Shown here: in pieces, positions 1-5,000 of the stretch
Position numbering within the stretch: the first letter of the stretch is position 1
Layout: the number at the start of each line of letters is the position of its first letter
Source of the DNA: Clostridium_AD sp047624165
GTDB lineage: Bacteria; Bacillota; Clostridia; Clostridiales; Clostridiaceae
Reading direction: 5' to 3'
NCBI GenBank assembly: GCA_047624165.1
Contig: JBLHPD010000292.1
Location: forward strand, 1-5,076
DNA: 5,076 nucleotides
Position numbers and translations under genes: made by a program
The notes under the pieces: generated by a model
Told to the model about the DNA's origin: nothing
The model's input: the letters and a program-made list of their open reading frames with translations, nothing else
Databases searched by the model: none

Positions 1-33
1 AGAATGAAAAATTATAATGTGATTTTTCATTCT
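1..33. repeat. AT-rich perfect inverted repeat, 12-bp arms
   Basis: Positions 1-12 (AGAATGAAAAAT) are the exact reverse complement of 22-33, with a 9-nt loop (13-21). The stem has only two G:C pairs, and the T-rich stretch after it (34-46) is interrupted. It could be a weak terminator or a 3'-end hairpin for a gene left of the window. The left edge truncates the context, so the repeat may extend further. The function is inferred only. Confidence 0.5.
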
Positions 34-56
34 TAATTTATCTTTTAGCAATCAGT

Positions 57-121
57 GAAAACGATATATTTAGTTTGGTCGCCTACTGAAGTAGTCGAAT
101 TCACTAAATTATAATGTTTTC
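57..121 (+). promoter_or_regulatory. Long imperfect stem-loop in the serA leader
   Basis: The RNA can fold into one long hairpin. Paired segments are 57-62 with 116-121, G63-U115, 65-68 with 110-113, 69-74 with 103-108, 79-81 with 96-98, and 83-86 with 91-94, around a TGAA tetraloop (87-90). This gives 23 Watson-Crick pairs, interrupted by one bulge (109), mismatches at 64/114 and 82/95, and a 4x4 internal loop. The right arm runs into a U-rich stretch (117-128), and the serA ribosome binding site starts at 132. It may be an attenuator or terminator between an upstream gene and serA, a translation-control element, or, as DNA, an operator. It lacks the T-box sequence and I recognise no known riboswitch class. 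Confidence 0.5.
110..115 (+). promoter_or_regulatory. Possible -10 box for serA (weak)
   Basis: TATAAT at 110-115 matches the sigma-A -10 consensus perfectly and would start RNA near 121-123, just ahead of the serA ribosome binding site. No acceptable -35 hexamer is found at 16-18 bp spacing, and there is no TGn extension. The box lies inside the long leader stem, so AT-rich chance is a real alternative. If it is a promoter, the palindrome centred at 88-89 would cover its -35 side. Confidence 0.25.
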
Positions 122-144
122 TTTATTTAATGAGGAGGTTTATC

Positions 145-1056
145 ATGATTAGAATATTAGTTACTGATGGTATGGAAAAAAATGCTGTTAAAGAGTTAAA
201 AGCTAAAGGTTTTGAAGTTGTTGAAGAATTTTATGAGCCTGAAGTTTTAGGTGAAAAATTAAAAGAGTTTGATGTGATAGTGGTTAGATCTGCAACAAAG
301 GTTAGACAGCCAATAATTGACAAAGCAGCGGAAGCAGGAAGACTAAAGCTTATAATCCGTGGTGGAGTTGGAGTTGACAATATAGACGTAGCGTATGCTT
401 TGGAAAAAGGTATAAAAGTTAATAACACTCCAAATGCAAGTAGTGCATCTGTAGCTGAGCTTGCGATTGCGCATATGTTTGCGATATCAAGATTTATTAA
501 TATTTCTAATGTATCTATGAGACAAGGCAAATGGGATAAGAAAAAATATGTAGGTGTAGAAATTGGCGGTAAAACTTTGGGGTTAGTTGGATTTGGTAGA
601 ATATCAAGAGAACTAGCTAAAAAAGCATCCGCACTTGGCATGACAGTTATATATACAGATATAATAGGAAAAGCTAAGGACTGTGATGAATATGAATTCT
701 GTGAATTGAATGATTTGTTAAAAAGAGCAGATTATGTATCATTACACATACCGTTCTTTAAAGAGCAAGGGGCTACTATAGGAAAAGATCAATTAGCTAT
801 GATGAAGGATGGATCATTCTTAATCAACTGTGCTAGGGGTGGAGTAGTTGATGAGGCTGCTTTAGTAGAAGCTTTGGATAATGGAAAATTGGCAGGAGCT
901 GGAGTAGATGTTTTTGTTGAGGAACCAACTAAAAATGAAGCTTTAGTTAACCATCCAAAGGTTTCTGTAACTCCACATATTGGTGCGGCTACTGGAGAGG
1001 CTCAAACAAGAATAGGCAGTGAGATAATAAGTATTATTTTAGATTTTTTTAAATAA
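145..1056 (+). CDS. serA: D-3-phosphoglycerate dehydrogenase, short form (SerA)
   Basis: This 303-residue cytoplasmic enzyme should oxidise 3-phosphoglycerate to 3-phosphohydroxypyruvate with NAD+, the first step of phosphorylated serine synthesis. The start at 145 is chosen because GAGGAGGT (132-139) precedes it at normal spacing; an in-frame ATG at 130 overlaps that site. The substrate domain carries RSATKV (48-53) and GGVGVDNID (73-81). The Rossmann domain carries GLVGFGRIS (146-154), in which serine replaces the third glycine of GxGxxG, and D172 at the position expected to select NAD. The catalytic triad of the D-2-hydroxyacid dehydrogenase family is visible: R231 in CARGGVVDE, E260 in VEEP and H278 in TPHIGA. 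The protein ends right after the substrate domain closes, so the C-terminal ACT domain that gives serine feedback in longer SerA proteins is absent. Another 2-hydroxyacid dehydrogenase specificity is possible, but the adjacent DUF1015 gene, a frequent serCA partner, supports SerA. Confidence 0.9.
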   Translation: MIRILVTDGMEKNAVKELKAKGFEVVEEFYEPEVLGEKLKEFDVIVVRSATKVRQPIIDKAAEAGRLKLIIRGGVGVDNIDVAYALEKGIKVNNTPNASSASVAELAIAHMFAISRFINISNVSMRQGKWDKKKYVGVEIGGKTLGLVGFGRISRELAKKASALGMTVIYTDIIGKAKDCDEYEFCELNDLLKRADYVSLHIPFFKEQGATIGKDQLAMMKDGSFLINCARGGVVDEAALVEALDNGKLAGAGVDVFVEEPTKNEALVNHPKVSVTPHIGAATGEAQTRIGSEIISIILDFFK

Positions 1057-1082
1057 ATTAATTAACTGAAGGAGGAATAATT

Positions 1083-2327
1083 ATGTCAATAGTAAGACCT
1101 TTCAAAGCATATAGACCACAATTAGATTTAGTAGAGAAAGTAGCGGCTCTTCCTTATGATGTTATGAACAGTGAAGAAGCTAGGGAAATGGTAAAAGGGA
1201 AGCCTTATTCATTTCTACATGTTGATAAGCCGGAAGTAGATCTAGAACCAGGTATAGACGTTCATAGTGAGAAAGTTTATCTTAAGGCTAGAGAGAATCT
1301 TCAAAAAATGATTAGTGATAAAGTATATATGCAAGATGAAAAGCCTTGTATGTATATTTATAGACAAATAATGGACGGAAGACCTCAAACAGGTATAGTT
1401 GCTTGTGCTTCAATTGATGATTATATAAATAATACAATTAAAAAACATGAGCTAACAAGAGCAGATAAAGAGCTTGATAGATTTAACCATGTTGATTATA
1501 CAAATTGTAATACTGGACCAATATTTTTAACATATAGACATAAAGATGAAATAGACAGTATAGTAAAAAATTGGACAGAAACAAAAACACCAGTATACGA
1601 TTATAAATCAGAAGATGGTGTATCTCAAATCATTTGGGTTATAGATGAAGAAGAAATTATAAGTAAACTTTCAGCTATATTTGCTGAAACAGACTATTTA
1701 TATATAGCTGATGGACATCATAGATCAGCTTCAGCTGTTAAAGTAGGACTAAAGAGAAGACAAGATAACCCATCATACACTGGTGATGAGGAATTCAATT
1801 TCTTCTTATCAGTTATATTCCCAGATAACGATTTATATGTAATGGATTATAATAGAGTTGTTGCAGATTTATTCGGAAACTCTCCAGAAGAATTTATGAA
1901 TAAAGTTGCTGAAAAATTTGATATCACTCCATATAAAGGAGAAGGTCAATTTAAGCCAGAAGAACAAAGAACGTATGGAATGTTCTTTGATGCAAAATGG
2001 TATAAATTATCTGCTAAAGAAGGAACTTTCAATATGAAAGATCCAGTAGATAGATTAGATGTGTCAATACTTCAAAAGAATTTACTTGAACCAATTTTAG
2101 GAATTGATGATCCAAGAACAAACTCAAGGATTGATTTCGTAGGTGGAATAAGAGGACTTGGAGAACTTGAAAGAAGAGTTAATGAAGGTATGAAAGTTGC
2201 TTTTTCTATGTGTGCTACAACCATGGACGATTTAATGGATATTGCGAACGCAGGCAAAACAATGCCTCCTAAATCGACTTGGTTTGAACCAAAATTACAA
2301 AGTGGAATATTTGTTCACGAACTATAA
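1083..2327 (+). CDS. DUF1015 family protein, serine operon partner
   Basis: This 414-residue soluble protein has the usual length of the DUF1015 family (often labelled SpoOJ/ParB-like in clostridial genomes). It starts at ATG 1083 with GGAGG at 1071-1075, 26 nt after serA, so the two are probably co-transcribed and co-translated in step. Visible family marks are the N-terminal RPFKAYRP (5-12) and LPYDVM (23-28), KHELTR (121-126), the strongly conserved IADGHHRSASA (208-218), RIDFVGG (349-355) and the C-terminal MPPKSTWFEPKLQSGIF (394-410). No signal peptide or membrane helix is seen. The biochemical role is not established. From family knowledge, DGHHR-type motifs occur in ParB/Srx-fold free serine kinases (SerK), and genes of this family often sit with serA and serC. 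A role in serine or phosphoserine metabolism is therefore my inference. Chromosome partitioning is unlikely, because no helix-turn-helix or DNA-binding region is evident. Confidence 0.88.
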   Translation: MSIVRPFKAYRPQLDLVEKVAALPYDVMNSEEAREMVKGKPYSFLHVDKPEVDLEPGIDVHSEKVYLKARENLQKMISDKVYMQDEKPCMYIYRQIMDGRPQTGIVACASIDDYINNTIKKHELTRADKELDRFNHVDYTNCNTGPIFLTYRHKDEIDSIVKNWTETKTPVYDYKSEDGVSQIIWVIDEEEIISKLSAIFAETDYLYIADGHHRSASAVKVGLKRRQDNPSYTGDEEFNFFLSVIFPDNDLYVMDYNRVVADLFGNSPEEFMNKVAEKFDITPYKGEGQFKPEEQRTYGMFFDAKWYKLSAKEGTFNMKDPVDRLDVSILQKNLLEPILGIDDPRTNSRIDFVGGIRGLGELERRVNEGMKVAFSMCATTMDDLMDIANAGKTMPPKSTWFEPKLQSGIFVHEL

Positions 2328-2354
2328 TTTAATGTCATGGTAAAAATGGAACTG

Positions 2355-2402
2355 TATATATTTAAAAAGGCCACGCATATGCGTGGCCTTTTTAAATATA
2401 TA
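2355..2402. terminator. Perfect 48-bp palindrome, bidirectional-type terminator
   Basis: Positions 2355-2378 are the exact reverse complement of 2379-2402, with no mismatch. The core RNA hairpin pairs AAAAAGGCCACGC (2364-2376) with GCGTGGCCTTTTT (2381-2393) around an ATAT loop. The A-run before and T-run after the GC-rich stem make it a Rho-independent terminator usable from either strand. It lies 27 nt after the DUF1015 stop and closes the serA-DUF1015 unit. Confidence 0.88.
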
Positions 2403-2405
2403 GGG

Positions 2406-2411
2406 TATAAT
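2406..2411 (+). promoter_or_regulatory. Possible -10 box of the tcdA promoter
   Basis: TATAAT sits 3 nt after the palindrome and about 48 nt before the tcdA start. The expected -35 position (about 2383-2388, GTGGCC) falls inside the terminator arm and is a poor match, and there is no TG extension. A promoter somewhere here is likely because a strong terminator precedes tcdA, but this exact box is uncertain. Confidence 0.4.
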
Positions 2412-2458
2412 ATAAACTGTATTCACAATAAGATATATTTCAAAGGAGAGAGAAGAAT

Positions 2459-3220
2459 ATGCCGCAGCATTCATTGTCAAGAACAGAGTTACTTATAGGT
2501 ATGGATAGTTTAAATAAATTATCAGAAAGTAAAGTAGTAGTTTTCGGAGTAGGTGGAGTTGGTAGTTATACTAGTGAAGCACTAGTAAGAGCAGGTGTTG
2601 GAAAATTGGTATTAATAGATGACGATACAATATGCTTAACAAATTTAAATAGGCAGATACATGCTACAGTTAATACTATAGGCAAAAGTAAGGTTTTAGT
2701 AATGAAGGATAGAATACTCGAAATAAATCCTAAATGTGAAGTTATCACTCATGAAGTATTTGTAACTGCAGAGAATATGGGAGATATAATTACTGAGGAC
2801 ACAGATTATGTAGTGGATGCGATTGATACAGTAACTTCAAAAATAGCATTAGCTCTTTACTGTAGAGAGCATAAAATTGATATTATATGTTGTTTGGGTA
2901 CGGGGAATAAATTAGATCCAACACTATTTAAAGTTGCGGATATTTATGATACGAAAGTATGCCCACTTGCAAAGGTTATGAGACATGAACTACGAAAGAG
3001 AGATATTGACAGTTTGAAAGTGGTTTATTCAGAGGAAATTCCTATTAAGCCAAAGGTGGATGAAGTTATAACATGCAAAGAAGGGTGTGTATGTACAGGA
3101 GGTTCAAAAAAATGTGCTATGAAGAGACAGATTCCAGGTAGCATATCTTTTGTTCCTCCAGTAGCAGGAATGATAATTGGGGGAGAAGTGATTAAGGATT
3201 TGATTAAGAAGAATATTTAA
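2459..3220 (+). CDS. tcdA: tRNA threonylcarbamoyladenosine dehydratase (TcdA/CsdL, ThiF-like)
   Basis: This 253-residue cytoplasmic E1-like enzyme should use ATP to cyclise t6A at position 37 of ANN-decoding tRNAs to ct6A. The ATG at 2459 follows AAAGGAG (2442-2448). The ThiF-type nucleotide fold shows GVGGVGS (30-36), the acidic turn IDDD (53-56), TNLNRQ (61-66) with the family arginine R65, GKSK (75-78) with lysine K76, and the VVDAID segment (118-123). The ending RQIPGSISFVPPVAGM (223-238) is typical of TcdA and separates it from ThiF and MoeB, which act on ThiS and MoaD. Length and the absence of a rhodanese domain also fit TcdA. A four-cysteine cluster (C206, C210, C212, C219) precedes that ending and may bind a metal; I am not certain how common it is in the family. 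The gene stands alone between two terminators. Related HesA/MoeB-like E1 enzymes are a less likely reading. Confidence 0.9.
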   Translation: MPQHSLSRTELLIGMDSLNKLSESKVVVFGVGGVGSYTSEALVRAGVGKLVLIDDDTICLTNLNRQIHATVNTIGKSKVLVMKDRILEINPKCEVITHEVFVTAENMGDIITEDTDYVVDAIDTVTSKIALALYCREHKIDIICCLGTGNKLDPTLFKVADIYDTKVCPLAKVMRHELRKRDIDSLKVVYSEEIPIKPKVDEVITCKEGCVCTGGSKKCAMKRQIPGSISFVPPVAGMIIGGEVIKDLIKKNI

Positions 3221-3244
3221 AGATACAGGTATAAGGGACATTCA

Positions 3245-3296
3245 AATTTAAATAAGAGAAGGGTGCAAATTAATACACTCTTCTCTTATTTAAATT
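3245..3296. terminator. 21-bp stem terminator after tcdA
   Basis: Positions 3245-3265 pair with 3276-3296 over 21 consecutive pairs, with a single G-T pair (3262/3279) and a 10-nt loop (3266-3275). The GC-richer core (GAGAAGGGTG with CACTCTTCTC) is followed on the 3' arm by TTATTTAAATT rather than a pure T-run. It lies 24 nt after the tcdA stop. The near-symmetry allows function from both strands, although no gene converges from the right. Confidence 0.75.
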
Positions 3297-3362
3297 ATCA
3301 GTAGAATGTAGAACGAAATGGATACATTGGTTATATATAGTATATTTAACTATAAATATTTA

Positions 3363-3371
3363 TGCTATAAT
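3363..3371 (+). promoter_or_regulatory. Extended -10 promoter
   Basis: TGC-TATAAT (3363-3371) is a perfect extended -10 element (TGnTATAAT). The -35 side is weak; TTTAAC at 3345-3350 has 15-bp spacing. RNA would begin near 3377-3379, directly at the transporter remnant, with almost no leader. It likely drives the downstream unit that includes the GNAT gene. Confidence 0.55.
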
Positions 3372-3379
3372 ATATGTGA

Positions 3380-3748
3380 TTGTGGAAGAAAAAAATCATC
3401 TATTTGAGACTTATAATAATATCTATTTCAGGTTTCTTCTTCGCTGTAACTTTTCCAACCATTGTGCTAACCATAAGCAAGGTATTTAAGCAAAATACTT
3501 CTTATATAACAGGAGTAATAATTACATTAACTTCTTCAGTTAATATGCTACTTAATTTGGGACTAGGTAAACTAAATGATAAAATTGGAACTTATTTTGC
3601 TTTTTATATGATACTGATGAGTAAAATAATATCAATTATTTTTATATATCTTATTTATATAAACACAAAAAATGATTTTAATATAGATAGTGGGGTTAAA
3701 AATGAACAAGGGCAAATATGTAAGTTTAGAAGCTTTAAAGGGCAATGA
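3380..3748 (+). pseudogene. MFS transporter remnant, three membrane helices
   Basis: This 122-codon reading frame encodes about three hydrophobic helices (roughly 7-29, 42-62 and 70-94), whereas intact major facilitator transporters have about twelve. FPTIV at the end of the first helix and GLGKLNDKIG (61-70) between the second and third resemble helices 10-12 of FucP-like transporters, so the 5' part of the gene appears lost. A fragment of helices 1-3 is possible, since that loop also resembles MFS motif A. The only start is TTG at 3380, directly after an in-frame TGA (3377-3379), with no ribosome binding site. Upstream frames hold no further transporter sequence. The last 20 or so codons (GVKNEQG onward) are hydrophilic, probably run past the original end, and overlap the GNAT gene by 47 nt. 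Translation as a small membrane protein cannot be excluded. Confidence 0.6.
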
Positions 3749-4643
3749 GAGAGAGTATGTAATAAAGGATAATGCTTATATAATACTAGGAAGAATATTT
3801 ATAGTGGAATTGGATAAACAAAACAAGTTTTGTCAGTTTAGATTAAAATTTCATAAACATTCTAACGGAAGTTATGAATATTTAAAAGACACATTAAATG
3901 TAATACTGAATATTTTGATTAAAAATATGGGAATAAACAAAGTAAATGTTATAGCTCATGAAACCATAAACATAAATGCTTTTACTGATTTAGGGTTTGA
4001 GTTAGAAGGTATTATCACAGATAGTGTAATAAATAAATCGGAATACCAATCAGAATTTATGTTTGGTATCAGTGCTTTTGTTTTTAATGGTAATTTTATA
4101 AAAAGAGAACTAACTATTAAAGATAGAAATATTAAAATTAAGGTATTAACTCCTGGAGATGCAAAAGAAGTGTTAGATTTCCACCTAAGAAACCGAGAAT
4201 TTTTAAGGCGTTTTGAGCCTTCTAGAGATGTGTGTTTTTATACTCTGGATAGCCAAAAACGTATTTTAACAGAGAGTTACAAACAATTTTTAAATGGTAG
4301 TGGGATTAATTTCGGGATATATAATAACAATAAACTCATTGGGAAAATAAAAATATCAAATATAGTCATGGGTGTTTTTAAAAATGCGTTTATAGGTTAT
4401 TCATTGGATGAAAAGGAGCAAAGTAAAGGATATATGAAAGAAGCAGTTAAACTTGTAGTAGAATATGCTTTCGAGGAACTAGACTTACATAGAATAGAGG
4501 CGACTACTTTAATAGATAATGAAAAATCACAAAGAGTATTAAGAAACTGTGGGTTTAAAGAGCTTGGTATAAGTGAAAAATACTTATATATAAATAGCGA
4601 ATGGAGAGATCATATGGTTTTTTATAAGGTTAAAAATAGTTAA
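3702..4643 (+). CDS. Tandem GNAT N-acetyltransferase, RimJ/RimL-type C-terminal domain
   Basis: This 313-residue cytoplasmic protein has two GNAT-like domains. The C-terminal one (about 143-310) resembles RimJ/RimL-type enzymes that transfer acetyl from acetyl-CoA to protein N-termini or small amines. It shows RRFEPSRDVCFYT (169-181), the acetyl-CoA loop QSKGYM (240-245) followed by the helix KEAVKLVVEYAFEEL, then HRIEATTLIDNEKS (263-276) and RVLRNCGF (278-285). The N-terminal domain (about 5-125) keeps a GNAT-like ending (NAFTDLGFELEG, 92-103), but I find no Q/RxxGxG/A loop, so it is probably degenerate and perhaps structural or substrate-binding. I prefer ATG 3702, with GGGG at 3692-3695 as a weak ribosome binding site; GTG 3690 would add four residues. 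The start lies inside the transporter remnant frame, and translational coupling is possible. The substrate is unknown. Confidence 0.82.
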   Translation: MNKGKYVSLEALKGNEREYVIKDNAYIILGRIFIVELDKQNKFCQFRLKFHKHSNGSYEYLKDTLNVILNILIKNMGINKVNVIAHETININAFTDLGFELEGIITDSVINKSEYQSEFMFGISAFVFNGNFIKRELTIKDRNIKIKVLTPGDAKEVLDFHLRNREFLRRFEPSRDVCFYTLDSQKRILTESYKQFLNGSGINFGIYNNNKLIGKIKISNIVMGVFKNAFIGYSLDEKEQSKGYMKEAVKLVVEYAFEELDLHRIEATTLIDNEKSQRVLRNCGFKELGISEKYLYINSEWRDHMVFYKVKNS

Positions 4644-4706
4644 TTGATTTATAAACTAATTTTTATTTAGAACTAGAATGATAATTAGAGCAGATATTTT
4701 TTATAA

Positions 4707-4759
4707 ACTGGTGTGATTAGTCTGTGGATATAAGAATATCTGTGTATACTAATCCTAGT
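4707..4759. repeat. Imperfect hairpin downstream of the GNAT gene
   Basis: Three stacked stems fall in one 53-nt hairpin: 4707-4711 with 4755-4759 (one G-U), 4715-4721 (GATTAGT) with 4748-4754 (ACTAATC), and 4727-4731 (GATAT) with 4736-4740 (ATATC), around an AAGA tetraloop. A run of A-U and G-U pairs (4723-4726 with 4743-4746) can join the last two. No T-run follows, so it is not a classical Rho-independent terminator. It starts 63 nt after the GNAT stop and may still end or stabilise that transcript. Confidence 0.5.
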
Positions 4760-4915
4760 GTATCAATATGAGAAAAGTGGAGAATAAGTAAGAAAATAAG
4801 ATTATTGGGCGCTTATATTGATATAAATAATATAAATCATAAAACAGATATAGATTATTATGATAAAATATTATATGTTGCTGCAGTTTAGCAGTGAAAA
4901 AATAATCATCACAGC
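4760..4915. other. AT-rich noncoding stretch upstream of the rRNA promoter
   Basis: I find no open reading frame with a ribosome binding site on either strand, no tRNA and no clear repeat. Small possible structures are CTGC (4881-4884) with GCAG (4891-4894), and ATAAG (4796-4800) with CTTAT (4812-4816). TTGCTG (4878-4883) spaced 17 bp from AATAAT (4901-4906) could be a weak upstream rRNA promoter, but the -35 match is only three of six. Confidence 0.45.
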
Positions 4916-4975
4916 AAAGAATTTAATTTAAAAGATTAAAAAACTGTTGACAGATGGTTAAATACCTAGTAGAAT
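4916..4975 (+). promoter_or_regulatory. rRNA operon promoter with UP-like element
   Basis: TTGACA (4947-4952), a 17-bp spacer and TAGAAT (4970-4975) form a near-consensus sigma-A promoter. The stretch 4916-4943 is almost all A and T with phased A/T runs, as in UP elements that bind the RNA polymerase alpha subunit at rRNA promoters. Transcription should start about 4981-4983. The boxA-like leader downstream supports assignment to an rrn operon whose 16S gene lies just past the window. Confidence 0.9.
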
Positions 4976-4980
4976 AGTAG

Positions 4981-5000
4981 AAGTCGTCACATGATGACTT
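4981..5000 (+). promoter_or_regulatory. Hairpin at the 5' end of the rRNA primary transcript
   Basis: AAGTCGTCA (4981-4989) pairs with TGATGACTT (4992-5000), nine pairs with one G-U; in RNA the inner pair would open to give a four-base loop. It begins at the predicted transcription start, so the primary rRNA transcript would start with a hairpin. Transcript protection, or a role in early elongation, is inferred. As DNA it could also be a binding site in the initial transcribed region. Confidence 0.55.

Noticed and set aside
130..144. Upstream ATG as the serA start
   Set aside because: This ATG overlaps the GAGGAGGT ribosome binding site, which is correctly spaced for ATG 145; the family N-terminus also begins at MIRILVTDG.
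1..144. T-box or amino acid riboswitch before serA
   Set aside because: The T-box antiterminator sequence AGGGTGGNACCGCG is absent and the visible leader is too short; only a simple long hairpin is seen.
231..641. Antisense reading frame of 136 codons inside serA
   Set aside because: It lies wholly opposite a clear enzyme gene, has no ribosome binding site that I can see and resembles no family; a codon-bias shadow.
2072..2257. Antisense frame of 61 codons inside the DUF1015 gene
   Set aside because: Short, fully opposite conserved coding sequence, with no start signals.
1083..2327. Chromosome partitioning (ParB/Spo0J) function for the DUF1015 gene
   Set aside because: There is no evident helix-turn-helix, no parA neighbour and no parS-like site seen; the ParB resemblance is limited to the DGHHR region.
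2566..2748. Antisense frame of 60 codons inside tcdA
   Set aside because: Opposite the conserved nucleotide-binding region; no independent support.
3690..3701. GTG 3690 as the GNAT start
   Set aside because: No ribosome binding site precedes it, while ATG 3702 has a weak GGGG at normal distance. The choice is not certain.
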